Below are positions 48,586 to 56,736 of a stretch of DNA of 64,000 nucleotides, in pieces (position 1 is the first letter of the stretch; each line of letters begins with the position of its first letter). Source of the stretch: Clostridia bacterium. Its GTDB lineage: Bacteria; Bacillota; Clostridia; Oscillospirales; Acutalibacteraceae. The notes below the pieces were generated by a model. The model was not told the origin of the DNA and did not search any database. It was given only the letters and a program-made list of their open reading frames with translations. The position numbers and the translations under genes are program-made. The stretch is taken from contig JAGAJB010000012.1 in the NCBI GenBank assembly GCA_017626295.1, positions 1 through 64,000 of the forward strand, in the 5' to 3' direction.

Positions 48586-48622
48586 TGCACACCGTTGAAG
48601 TGAAAATTTCAGCGGTGTGTTA
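48586..48622 (+). terminator. Terminator of the hprK-mrp run
   Basis: A stem GCACACCGTTGAA/TTCAGCGGTGTGT (one G-T pair) with an 8-base loop, then TTATTTAT. Confidence 0.8.
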
Positions 48623-48644
48623 TTTATCATTGTTTATTACTGCG

Positions 48645-48673
48645 TTGACTTTAAACTATTTTTAACATATAAT
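48645..48673 (+). promoter_or_regulatory. Promoter of the transglutaminase-dockerin gene
   Basis: TTGACT (48645-48650), 17 bases, TATAAT (48668-48673), about 33 bases before the start codon. Confidence 0.82.
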
Positions 48674-48706
48674 ATTTTTAAGGATTATATTTTAGGAGTG
48701 AAAAGT

Positions 48707-50557
48707 ATGTCACCAAAATCGAAAAAAATATTTTCTTTAATTTTAGCAGTAGTTTTACTTTGCTTTAATTCACAAATTGTTTTCGCAGTTACGGATGAAA
48801 CTGTGCTTTATAATTTTGAGTACCCTGTGGAATACCCCAACAGCGATATATTCTCATATCCTGACCTGAAAGAATCTGCAGGGCCCAACGTAGAAACTCT
48901 TGAAACTATGGTGGATATTGATGAATTCAGAGAGCATCTTATAAAAAATTTCGCTTCTTGCCCCACCTATGTAAATATAACCTCTTTCAAAATACCAAAT
49001 ACAACTGAAAATTGGAATGCTCTTAAGAGTTTTATCTGGTACGAAACACCCGAACTGTTCCAAATCAAAGGTTTGGGTTACGGTACAAGCAACGGCTATC
49101 TGACTTCCGTTTACGCCAGTTATCATTATACTGCAGACCAATACAGTACTATGTTTGTTGAATTCACAGAGGGTGCAAACAAACTTTTAGAAGGTATCAA
49201 GGGGAACACCAATTTAACCGATGTCGAAAAGGCACTTTTGCTTCACGACAGAATTGCAGTCTGGTGTGAATATACCACAACCAAGACAACATCCGGTTCC
49301 TATCCCAGAGAATCTTATAACGCTTACGGAGTATTTGCAAAAAAAGACGCCGTTTGTATGGGGTATGCTCTTGCTTATGATTACCTGTTAAAAGAAGTAG
49401 GCATAGACAGTTATTATTGCTCTTCAAGTTCTCTTAACCACGCTTGGAATATTGTATACATAAACGGTATTAAATATCACGTTGACGTTACCTGGGATGA
49501 CCCCGTTTATGACAGAAGCGGACGTGTAAACCACACTAACTTTTTAAGGTCAACTGCAGGTATTACAGAAAGCGGACACAGTGCTACCGACTACGATTCA
49601 TCCCCTGCCGACACAACTTACGACAGTTACTATTGGCAGAACTCCGACACCGCATTTCAGTTAGTGGGCGACGATATTTACTATATCGACAGTTCAACAG
49701 AAAAATTAAACAAAATAAGCAATGGTGTCACAACAACTTGCATAAGTGTTCACGATAATTGGAGTGCAGGTAACGGTTACTATTATGTAGGCAACTTTTC
49801 TTTGTTAACTTATGATGGTGAAAATCTTCTTTTCACTTTGTCAGATGCAATATACCAATATGATATAGAAAGCGGTGTCAGCACCTGTGTTTTTGAGCCT
49901 GATTTAACAGCAGGCAGTAATTTCAGTATATATGGATTAAAATATGAAAATTGTAAAATTTCTTGTGAAGTTTACAGTACTCCTGTTTTCGCTTCAACCA
50001 CCAAAGCCGAAAACACCCAAACGAAAGAACATCACGTAACTTCGGACTATTGGGTTATTGACAAAGGTTCATCATCCACAGAGGAAGGAACTAAACACAG
50101 GGAGTGTATTCACTGTGCAAAAACCCTCGAAACAGGTATACTTCCCAAAGTTTCAATTGCAATAAAAAGTATTGCTACCGCGAATTTTACGTCTCAGTTA
50201 ATTTTCACAAATGAATTTAATTGCGACGATATAAACGATTTAATTACAACTTCGGGAACAACCTCAATTGCCGTTTCACCGAGTTATGACGTATCTTCAA
50301 ACGAATTATACGGCACAGGCACTTCTGTTGCAATTTACAACGGTGAAGAATATATATATGACCTTACCGTAATCGTAAAGGGTGACCTTAACGGTGACAG
50401 CGTGTGTGATGTACTTGATGCATCACAGACAGAAAAATATGCAACCGGAACAGAAACTCCTACGGAAAATGAAATATACGCAGCCAACGGCGAAGTAGCA
50501 GATGGCATTGACGCCAATACATACCAAAGCGTTGTGAACACGGCACTCAGCGCGTAA
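48707..50557 (+). CDS. Secreted transglutaminase-like protein with dockerin-like C terminus
   Basis: 616 residues. Signal peptide ~1-26. The catalytic core (~180-290) has Cys in DAVCMGYALAYDYLL, His in LNHAWNIV and Asp in YHVDVTWDD, the transglutaminase/protease triad. A beta-propeller-like stretch follows. A Cys-pair region (HRECIHCAKTLE) comes next, and the last ~60 residues include GDLNGDSVCDVLDASQ, a calcium-binding dockerin-type repeat, with a degenerate second half (NGEVADGIDANTYQ). It likely acts on extracellular proteins or cell wall and may attach to a cohesin scaffold; no cohesin is seen here. Start ATG 48707 behind AGGAG. Confidence 0.78.
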   Translation: MSPKSKKIFSLILAVVLLCFNSQIVFAVTDETVLYNFEYPVEYPNSDIFSYPDLKESAGPNVETLETMVDIDEFREHLIKNFASCPTYVNITSFKIPNTTENWNALKSFIWYETPELFQIKGLGYGTSNGYLTSVYASYHYTADQYSTMFVEFTEGANKLLEGIKGNTNLTDVEKALLLHDRIAVWCEYTTTKTTSGSYPRESYNAYGVFAKKDAVCMGYALAYDYLLKEVGIDSYYCSSSSLNHAWNIVYINGIKYHVDVTWDDPVYDRSGRVNHTNFLRSTAGITESGHSATDYDSSPADTTYDSYYWQNSDTAFQLVGDDIYYIDSSTEKLNKISNGVTTTCISVHDNWSAGNGYYYVGNFSLLTYDGENLLFTLSDAIYQYDIESGVSTCVFEPDLTAGSNFSIYGLKYENCKISCEVYSTPVFASTTKAENTQTKEHHVTSDYWVIDKGSSSTEEGTKHRECIHCAKTLETGILPKVSIAIKSIATANFTSQLIFTNEFNCDDINDLITTSGTTSIAVSPSYDVSSNELYGTGTSVAIYNGEEYIYDLTVIVKGDLNGDSVCDVLDASQTEKYATGTETPTENEIYAANGEVADGIDANTYQSVVNTALSA

Positions 50558-50569
50558 AAACGGAATAAT

Positions 50570-51247
50570 ATGAAAAAAATTATACTTATTGACCTTGATA
50601 ACACACTTATTGATTTTAACGAATGCGCACGTCATTCCATAATAAACGCTTTCAGCGAGTTAGGGTTTACTTACACCGATAAAGTCTTTGAAACCTTTAT
50701 TACCGAAAACGTAAAGATATGGAAAAGACTAGAAAAAGGCGAAATCACAAAACCGCAACTCCGTGCAGACCGTTGGAACAATATTCTCAGTAAACTCGGC
50801 ATCGACTTTGACGGTACTGTACTTGAAGAAATGTTTGAAAACGGCGTCGCTAAAGGTGCTTACGCAGTTGACGGCGCGTATGAGTTACTGGACTATCTCA
50901 AAGATAAATACAAACTCTATATAGTGTCTAACGGTTTTCGTTTTGTACAGGAAAGCCGCCTTAAAATAGGGAACTTTGAAAAATACTTCTGCGATGTTTT
51001 TGTTTCTGAAGATATAGGAATACCGAAACCCGCAAAAGAATTTTTCGATTACTGTTTTGAGAAAATGGGTAACCCCCATAAAAATGATACAATACTTATC
51101 GGAGACAGCCTTACGGCAGATATAATAGGCGGTATAAATTACGGAATTGATACCGTTTGGTTTAATAAAAACGGAGATGTTTTTCCAAAAGACAGCAAAC
51201 CGACCTATATTGTTGATAAATTGAAAGATATAGAAAAAATATTATAA
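50570..51247 (+). CDS. HAD-family (YjjG-type) nucleotidase
   Basis: 225 residues, cytoplasmic. HAD motif 1 DLDNTLIDF, motif 2 VSNGF, motif 3 Lys in GIPKPAKEFF and motif 4 IGDSLTADIIGG. The cap and length match the YjjG/YfnB group, which dephosphorylates pyrimidine and non-canonical nucleoside monophosphates. Lies 12 bases after the transglutaminase gene and so shares its transcript. Confidence 0.87.
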   Translation: MKKIILIDLDNTLIDFNECARHSIINAFSELGFTYTDKVFETFITENVKIWKRLEKGEITKPQLRADRWNNILSKLGIDFDGTVLEEMFENGVAKGAYAVDGAYELLDYLKDKYKLYIVSNGFRFVQESRLKIGNFEKYFCDVFVSEDIGIPKPAKEFFDYCFEKMGNPHKNDTILIGDSLTADIIGGINYGIDTVWFNKNGDVFPKDSKPTYIVDKLKDIEKIL

Positions 51248-51252
51248 AACTG

Positions 51253-51281
51253 TTGATTTTTATAAGAAAATAGAATATAAT
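51253..51281 (+). promoter_or_regulatory. Promoter of the candidate antitoxin RNA
   Basis: TTGATT (51253-51258), 17 bases, TATAAT (51276-51281), immediately after the HAD gene stop. No protein gene follows on this strand, so it appears to drive a small RNA. Confidence 0.7.
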
Positions 51282-51287
51282 ACAAAT

Positions 51288-51390
51288 AAACAAGGAGTTA
51301 TCCGATAGACGGTTAGCCTCCGCGTAATAATTCGATTATTGAAAACAATCGCCTTATTGGGAAGTTAGGCGGTTGTTTTCTTATTTTGTC
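51288..51390 (+). ncRNA. Candidate antitoxin small RNA
   Basis: About 100 bases between the promoter above and a terminator hairpin (51342-51353 with 51368-51379; AAAACAATCGCC against GGCGGTTGTTTT) followed by CTTATTTT. Its 3' end is antisense to the stop codon and 3' end of the peptide gene on the other strand. No ORF with a ribosome site. Its 5' end shares GGAGTTATCC with the 5' end of the opposing mRNA. Confidence 0.6.
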
Positions 51391-51446
51391 CTAATAATAA
51401 GAACCGTAAAGAAAATGATGGCTAATACAACGATTGTTTCGTTCAT
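51381..51446 (-). CDS. 21-residue hydrophobic peptide, candidate type I toxin
   Basis: The frame encodes MNETIVVLAIIF followed by FTVLIIRTK: a short polar start, one transmembrane helix and a positively charged end. ATG 51446 has AGAGGTGAT at ideal spacing. Size, helix and charged tail are like known type I toxins such as TxpA or Fst/Ldr, though I see no direct sequence match. The mRNA has its own promoter, a structured 5' leader of ~125 bases, and a 3' end overlapping a convergent small RNA. Confidence 0.6.
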   Translation of the reverse strand: MNETIVVLAIIFFTVLIIRTK

Positions 51447-51578
51447 AGCTATCACCTCTGCTGATTGCAAATTTCTCAAAAAGAGATTTATATGTAATCA
51501 GAGAGTCCAGTCTCTCTGTTAAAGAGACTAACCGCCTACCGTTTTAGGATAACTCCGAGGGAGATAAACTCCGACACT

Positions 51579-51607
51579 ATGATACCACGCCACAACTGAA
51601 AAAGCAA
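51579..51607 (-). promoter_or_regulatory. Promoter of the candidate toxin mRNA
   Basis: Minus strand TTGCTT (51602-51607), 17 bases, TATCAT (51579-51584). The predicted mRNA runs from about 51572 to 51340. Its leader contains the hairpin AGTCTCTTT..AGAGAGACT (51503-51527) and the segment TAGGCGGTT (51530-51538), which can pair with AACCGCCTA near the 3' end (51366-51374). Confidence 0.6.
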
Positions 51608-51609
51608 CG

Positions 51610-52086
51610 TTAATCCGTAATATCAGAAAAAGAAAAACTTAATATTTTACTTAAATCAGAAGTATTAACTTCCACCTGAAAACCTATTTTCCCTGCACTA
51701 AAAAATATTTTCTGTAAATTTTCTGCGGAAATATCAATAGTTGTAGGGAAAACTTTTTTCATACCTATTGGCGAACAACCGCCGTGAACGTAACCTGTAA
51801 GGGGTAAAAGTTCTTTGGATTTTATCATTTCTATACTCTTTTCCCCTACTGCCTTTGCGGCTTTCTTCAAATTAAGTTCTTTGCAAACAGGCACAAGGAA
51901 AACATAATATTGCTTTGTTTTTCCCACGGTTACAAGTGTTTTGAAAACTTCGTCGGGATTTTCGCCTAAAGTCTTTGCAACATCTTCCCCTGCTATTACG
52001 CCCGAATCCGAGTAATCGTGTATCACGTACGGTATTTTCTTTTGGTCAAGTAACCTCATTACATTTGTCTTTTCTTGTTTTTTCAT
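51610..52086 (-). CDS. ybaK: Cys-tRNA(Pro)/YbaK-family deacylase
   Basis: 158 residues. YbaK/EbsC fold with VFKTLVTVGKTKQYYVFLVPV (the conserved Lys in VFKTL), and GGCSPIGMKK near the active site. Removes wrongly attached amino acids from tRNA-Pro. The start is ATG 52086 behind GGTGA; a GTG three codons upstream overlaps the fliB stop and is less likely. Last gene of a trmO-fliB-ybaK unit. Confidence 0.9.
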   Translation of the reverse strand: MKKQEKTNVMRLLDQKKIPYVIHDYSDSGVIAGEDVAKTLGENPDEVFKTLVTVGKTKQYYVFLVPVCKELNLKKAAKAVGEKSIEMIKSKELLPLTGYVHGGCSPIGMKKVFPTTIDISAENLQKIFFSAGKIGFQVEVNTSDLSKILSFSFSDITD

Positions 52087-52087
52087 C

Positions 52088-53077
52088 TTAGTCACCGTAA
52101 ATCATATAATCTGTATTTTCTGCACTGTATTCAACTTGTTTAGACCAGTTTTTTAAGTTTTCAATTCTGTCTTTAAGTGTAAGTTCACCTTTTTCGCAAT
52201 ATGTTTTAACATCGCTGATTTCAATAAACCTGATACTTTCAAGGCAGAAACACACTCTTGAAACTATATCCATATCGAAGGCGGCTTTTGTTAAATGACG
52301 GTAAAATATATACGCCAATATTTTAGGATAAAGTTTGTCATTTTTAAATTCTTCTTTAAACACTTTTCTTTTTTCTAAGTATTTATCAGAATTCCCCCAT
52401 AACTTTTCTATGTACTGAGTCCATTTTTCATCAATGGGCTCGGTATTTTTATAGGCTTCTATAATCTCTTTATTTTTTCTTAAAGGTAATTCTTCACCGC
52501 AAAATCTTTCGGCATCGTCAATAACTCTCTCAAGTTTTTCATAAAAACTGCCCTTGTCAGAAAACAAGACATTTAAAATATTCTGCCGAAGTCCGCTAAT
52601 GAAAATATACGCATCTGAAACCACTGTATCTTCTTTGCTTTCAAGATTTATCGGATTAAAATCGTTAGTTTCAAGCAATTCAAAAGGTTTATCGTCGGAA
52701 AGTAAAATCCTGCAAACCTCTTCACAGGAAAGACCAAGTCCGCACTCAGTAACACCGGGAAACCACTCAAAAAAGCGCGGATGATTTTTACATATATCGC
52801 ACAAAGCATCTTCACCGCAGTTTATATAAATTCTGCAAAGATTTTCATTATTCAGAAAAGGGCAACGGTCATTTTCCGAAAGTTTAAAACACTTACTGCC
52901 ATCGGGGGATTTTTCTATTTTTTCTCTTATTTCATCCCCGAAAGAACCCTGTATATTATTATATTTTTTTAGTGTTTCTTCATCAACATCAATTTCCCAG
53001 CCTATGCAACAGTTATCGCTGCATTTTGAAGCGGTACACTTAAAATCATCATAAAATGACGGCTTTATATATATCAT
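52088..53077 (-). CDS. FliB-family lysine N-methylase-like protein
   Basis: 329 residues. Cys-rich N terminus (CTASKCSDNCCIGWEIDVD), then CPFLNNENLCRIY and DALCDICKNHPRFF, the FliB (flagellin lysine methylase) pattern. The Cys arrangement suggests a bound Fe-S cluster or metal. No flagellar genes are in the window, so flagellin as substrate is unproven. Start overlaps the trmO stop by 4 bases. Confidence 0.8.
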   Translation of the reverse strand: MIYIKPSFYDDFKCTASKCSDNCCIGWEIDVDEETLKKYNNIQGSFGDEIREKIEKSPDGSKCFKLSENDRCPFLNNENLCRIYINCGEDALCDICKNHPRFFEWFPGVTECGLGLSCEEVCRILLSDDKPFELLETNDFNPINLESKEDTVVSDAYIFISGLRQNILNVLFSDKGSFYEKLERVIDDAERFCGEELPLRKNKEIIEAYKNTEPIDEKWTQYIEKLWGNSDKYLEKRKVFKEEFKNDKLYPKILAYIFYRHLTKAAFDMDIVSRVCFCLESIRFIEISDVKTYCEKGELTLKDRIENLKNWSKQVEYSAENTDYMIYGD

Positions 53078-53763
53078 TTTTTATCCCCTTTTAAAATCTC
53101 CGTAACAATAATCTTGACTCCGTCACATTTGAATTTTATTTCAAAACCGCCGAAACTCAAACCGTAAATTCTGTCTTCATCCTCTTGATACGAGGGTCTT
53201 GGGTCTAAGGATAGTATTTCTTTAACTTCTTGCAACTGAACTTCATTCAAAGTTTCTTTAATACTCTCAGAAAACTCAACTTCAAGGAAATATTCTTTAT
53301 GTTCATCCGAAAAACCGCCACAAGCATCGGGAACACTATCCACATACGGTAAATACGGCTTTATATCATATATGGGCGTACCGTCAGCAATATCCGCACC
53401 GCTTACTACAAGAACTTTACCCTCTGCGGTAGTCTCAATTTTTTCAAGTTTAACGCAAGAAAGTCCTAAACCGTTTGGTCTGAACGGTGAACGCGTAGCA
53501 AATACCCCTACCCTTTTATTACCGCCAAGACGGGGCGGTCTTACAGTAGGCGACCATTCGCCGTTATTTTTAGAAAATCCCCACACCAGCCATAAATGAG
53601 AATACTGTTCAATATCTCTTATCATATTTTCATCCCTGAACTCAGGGCAAAAAACTATTTCGGATTTTACAGACGGTGCAAGTCCGCTTTGCCTGGGCAC
53701 ACCGAATTTCTCTTTGTAATCATTTTTAATATACGCCACAGGCTTAATTGTAATCCCATCCAT
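53074..53763 (-). CDS. trmO: TrmO-family tRNA (adenine37-N6)-methyltransferase
   Basis: 229 residues. TsaA/TrmO beta-barrel domain with IKPVAYIKNDYKEKFGVPRQ, LWLVWGF, VGVFATRSPFRPNGLGLS and GADIADGTPIYDIKPYLPY. It methylates t6A37 in tRNA with S-adenosylmethionine. The start is ATG 53763 behind GGCGGTG; the longer frame overlaps the promoter -10 region. Confidence 0.9.
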   Translation of the reverse strand: MDGITIKPVAYIKNDYKEKFGVPRQSGLAPSVKSEIVFCPEFRDENMIRDIEQYSHLWLVWGFSKNNGEWSPTVRPPRLGGNKRVGVFATRSPFRPNGLGLSCVKLEKIETTAEGKVLVVSGADIADGTPIYDIKPYLPYVDSVPDACGGFSDEHKEYFLEVEFSESIKETLNEVQLQEVKEILSLDPRPSYQEDEDRIYGLSFGGFEIKFKCDGVKIIVTEILKGDKK

Positions 53764-53786
53764 CACTAACACCGCCTTTTTCGTAA

Positions 53787-53815
53787 AGTTTATCATAAAT
53801 ATCAAGGTTAGTCAA
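53787..53815 (-). promoter_or_regulatory. Promoter of trmO-fliB-ybaK
   Basis: Minus strand TTGACT (53810-53815), 17 bases, TAAACT (53787-53792). Confidence 0.78.
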
Positions 53816-53817
53816 TT

Positions 53818-53896
53818 TAATGCAAAATTCAAAATGCAAAATGCAAAATTTCGGAACGCTTACGCGTTGATTATATATTTATTTCGTGTAGTTGCG
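53818..53896 (-). repeat. Dispersed intergenic repeat, copy E
   Basis: On the minus strand: GCAACTACACGAAATAAA, ATCAACGCGTAAGCGTTCC and three TTTTGCAT units. It is the inverted orientation relative to copies A-D and fills the gap between vanY and the trmO promoter. Confidence 0.75.
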
Positions 53897-53901
53897 ATTT
53901 G

Positions 53902-54777
53902 TTATTCTGATACGCAGAAGGTTAAGAATATATGTCCTGTGTTATCTTCCGATACAACGGCGCTGGCAAATTTTTTCGGTACTTTAATGTTATTTTCTAC
54001 TTGACGCGAAATAATATAGCCATCATATTCATAAAAAACACCCGGTTCAAAGTGTTCTATATATTGTTCGTATGTAATCAGACTGTTGTTTATAATTTTT
54101 GCGTGGGGAAAACCTACATAACGCAAATGCCACGGCTCGTAAGTGATACCTGTTTTTAACTTTCCGAAGAACGGATACCTTATTATAAAACCGTAATCAT
54201 CGCAGTTTGAATTGATGAACTGTCCTGATTCGCATTTTGTGAAACTTTCGCCCGCAAAATACTGAACGTATACATCAACTGCAAGCCCTGTTTGGTGTTC
54301 GCTTGCGCCGGGATTTTGAGCAATATCGCCTTTTTCCTGTTTTATTTCTTTTTGTCGTTCAAAACTGCGTAAAGCACTGGAAATATATAGGGTTTCACCG
54401 GTTTCTTCCAAAAGTGTTTTACTGAGTTTTGCAAATGCTTGTACGATACAAGTGTTAACCGTAACTGCGCGTGCCTCGTATTCTGCGCTTTCGGGTTTGT
54501 AATTTTCACTTAGTCGGTATTCTTCATTTACAAGGAGCATTGATTCATTGAACGTAACGTTTGAATACGCCTTAAGTTCTTCGATTGTTACTGATTCAGT
54601 TGCAATATCATTTTTTACAGTGATATTATTTATTTCATTATTTTGAAACCGCGCAACCGTATCTCGTATTACAAACTGCATATCGTCACGCAAAAATATG
54701 ATAAACGAACATATTGAAAAGGCTAAGACCGTAAAAAATGCTATAAATCTCAAAACTTTTTTCTTTCTCTTTTTCAA
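53902..54777 (-). CDS. VanY-type D-Ala-D-Ala carboxypeptidase
   Basis: 291 residues. One N-terminal membrane segment (~9-28) places the rest outside. The peptidase M15B core has SALRSFERQ, the zinc motif SEHQTGLAVDV (His and Asp) and EPWHLRYV with the last His ligand. Trims the terminal D-Ala of peptidoglycan stems. No vanA/vanH-type genes are nearby, so this is probably wall maturation and not glycopeptide resistance. TTG 54777 is chosen because GGTG then has good spacing. Confidence 0.88.
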   Translation of the reverse strand: MKKRKKKVLRFIAFFTVLAFSICSFIIFLRDDMQFVIRDTVARFQNNEINNITVKNDIATESVTIEELKAYSNVTFNESMLLVNEEYRLSENYKPESAEYEARAVTVNTCIVQAFAKLSKTLLEETGETLYISSALRSFERQKEIKQEKGDIAQNPGASEHQTGLAVDVYVQYFAGESFTKCESGQFINSNCDDYGFIIRYPFFGKLKTGITYEPWHLRYVGFPHAKIINNSLITYEQYIEHFEPGVFYEYDGYIISRQVENNIKVPKKFASAVVSEDNTGHIFLTFCVSE

Positions 54778-54880
54778 AAATAACACACCTTTGTTTTATT
54801 TGATAAAAGAATAGTACAACTAAAAAACCGCATTTTTATCAAGAGAAAATAAAGATTTGGTTAAGATGAAAATATAAATA

Positions 54881-54930
54881 TAATGGGCGTAAGCCCCGAA
54901 ACTCCTAACTCCTAACTCCTCACTCCTAAC
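54881..54930 (-). repeat. Dispersed intergenic repeat, copy F (GGAGT repeats)
   Basis: Minus strand: a run of GTTAGGAGT-type units ending in TTTCGGGGCTTACGCC. The same GGAGTTTCGG junction occurs in copy B. It abuts the hydA terminator. Confidence 0.65.
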
Positions 54931-54966
54931 TAAAAAACGCCCCGCATTTCTGCGGAGCGTTTTTGT
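54931..54966 (-). terminator. hyd operon terminator
   Basis: A stem AAAACGC-CCGCA/TGCGG-GCGTTTT with one mismatch and a TTTC-type loop, directly after the hydA stop. It has the same design as the rpoC terminator. Confidence 0.88.
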
Positions 54967-54971
54967 TAAAC

Positions 54972-56726
54972 TTAATATTTCTTTCTCTCGATGTATCCTG
55001 TGTGAAGGATTTCGTGAGCCTTGTGGCTGCCGGGTTCACCGAAGAACTCATCATAAACCGCCTTAACATCGGGGTTCTTGTGAGATTTTCTTAAGGGAAG
55101 ATTTTCGTCATCCTTGTAAAGACCTGCTGCACGTGCTGCCTTAACATCTGTGAAATTAGCAACAGAAGCAGGAACGATGGGCTGACCGCCGCCGTTTACA
55201 CAACCGCCGGGGCAAGCCATGATTTCGATGAAGTCATACTTCTTCTCGCCGGATTTAACCATATCAAGAACTTTCTTAGCATTTGCAAGACCTGAAGCAA
55301 CTGCAACCTTAACTTCTGTACCGTTAAGATTATATGTAGCCTCTTTAACGCCTTCAACACCACGAACTGCGCTGAATGTTGCAAAGTCTTCAAGTTCGTT
55401 GCCTGTAACAACTTCGTATGCTGTACGAAGTGCAGCTTCCATAACGCCGCCTGTTGCACCGAAGATAGTACCTGCACCTGAAGCAAGTCCGAAGGGTGCA
55501 TCAAATTCTGCATCGGGAATTGCTCTGAAGTTGATACCTGCTTTACGAATCATTCTTGCAAGTTCTCTTACTGTAATTGAAGCATCAATATCTGCAAGGC
55601 CTTCAACTGCAGAATGGTCTGTTCTTTCAGCCTCAAATTTCTTTGCTGTACAGGGCATTACGGAAACAACAAAGATGTCTTTGGGGTCGATACCCATTTT
55701 TTCAGCATAGAATGTTTTTGCTACTGAACCGAACATACCCTGGGGAGATTTGCAGGATGAAAGGTTTGGAATGAATTCGGGATAATAATGTTCGCAGAAT
55801 TTAATCCAACCGGGTGAGCAAGATGTAATAAGGGGAAGATTTTCGCCTTTATTAAGTCTGCCGAGGAACTCTGTTGCTTCTTCCATAATTGTAAGGTCAG
55901 CAGCAAAGTTTGTATCGAACACGCCGTCAAAGCCGAGCATCTTAAGTGCTGCAACCATTTTGCCTGTAACGATAGTACCCATTTCATAGCCGAATTCTTC
56001 ACCTAAGCCTACACGAACTGCAGGAGCAGTCTGAACAACAACGTGCTTTGCAGGGTCGTTGATTGCGTCGGATACTTTCTGAGTATCATCTCTTTCGGAG
56101 AGAGCACCTGTGGGGCAAGCAGTGATACACTGACCGCAACTTACACAAGCAACGTCGCCGAGACCGTACTCGAAAGCAGAACCGATGTGAGTATCGAAAC
56201 CACGAGCATTAGCACCGATAACGGAAACGCTCTGAAGTTTTTCACAAGCGGCTACACAACGACGGCAAAGGATACATTTTTCATTATCGCGATACATATG
56301 TGTAGCACTTGCATCGATGGGATAATTGATAAATCCACCCTTGAATGCGTTTTCGTCTTCAATGCCGTAATCTTTGCAAAGTTTCTGCAATTCGCAGTTA
56401 CCGCTTCTTACGCAGGAAAGACATTCTTTCTTATGAGTAGAAAGGATAAGTTCAAGAGTAGTTTTTCTGGCCTGAATAACCTTGGGGGTATTTGTGAAAA
56501 TTTCCATACCCTCGTTAACAGGGAATACGCAAGCAGCAACAAGACTTCTTGCGCCTTTTACTTCAACAACGCAGATACGGCAAGCACCGATAGCGTTGAT
56601 TTCTTTAAGATAGCAAAGTGTAGGGATTTCAATACCTACCATATGTGCGGCTTCAAGAATAGTGCTTCCGGCAGGAACCTGATAATCAAAGCCGTTGATT
56701 TTAATATTTACTGCATTTTCCATCAT
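54972..56726 (-). CDS. hydA: [FeFe] hydrogenase catalytic subunit HydA (trimeric, bifurcating type)
   Basis: 584 residues. Order: plant-type [2Fe-2S] domain (~1-80, CYLKEINAIGACRICVVEV), a His-Cys [4Fe-4S] site (HKKECLSCVRSGNC), two [4Fe-4S] motifs (CILCRRCVAAC, CVSCGQCITACP), then the H-cluster domain. L1 reads TSCSPGW, L2 MPCTAKKFEA and L3 MACPGGCVNGGGQP. With HydB and HydC it should make H2 from NADH plus reduced ferredoxin or the reverse. Lies 10 bases after hydB; last gene of the operon. The start may be either of two adjacent ATGs. Confidence 0.95.
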   Translation of the reverse strand: MMENAVNIKINGFDYQVPAGSTILEAAHMVGIEIPTLCYLKEINAIGACRICVVEVKGARSLVAACVFPVNEGMEIFTNTPKVIQARKTTLELILSTHKKECLSCVRSGNCELQKLCKDYGIEDENAFKGGFINYPIDASATHMYRDNEKCILCRRCVAACEKLQSVSVIGANARGFDTHIGSAFEYGLGDVACVSCGQCITACPTGALSERDDTQKVSDAINDPAKHVVVQTAPAVRVGLGEEFGYEMGTIVTGKMVAALKMLGFDGVFDTNFAADLTIMEEATEFLGRLNKGENLPLITSCSPGWIKFCEHYYPEFIPNLSSCKSPQGMFGSVAKTFYAEKMGIDPKDIFVVSVMPCTAKKFEAERTDHSAVEGLADIDASITVRELARMIRKAGINFRAIPDAEFDAPFGLASGAGTIFGATGGVMEAALRTAYEVVTGNELEDFATFSAVRGVEGVKEATYNLNGTEVKVAVASGLANAKKVLDMVKSGEKKYDFIEIMACPGGCVNGGGQPIVPASVANFTDVKAARAAGLYKDDENLPLRKSHKNPDVKAVYDEFFGEPGSHKAHEILHTGYIERKKY

Positions 56727-56736
56727 TAGTTCCTCC

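Noticed and set aside
51288-51570. Riboswitch before ybaK
   Set aside because: The structured stretch is divided between two opposing promoters and includes a coding peptide; ybaK is expressed from the trmO promoter on the other side.
53902-54777. Vancomycin resistance gene
   Set aside because: Only a VanY-type peptidase is present, with no vanH, vanA/B or vanX; such enzymes are common in normal wall metabolism.
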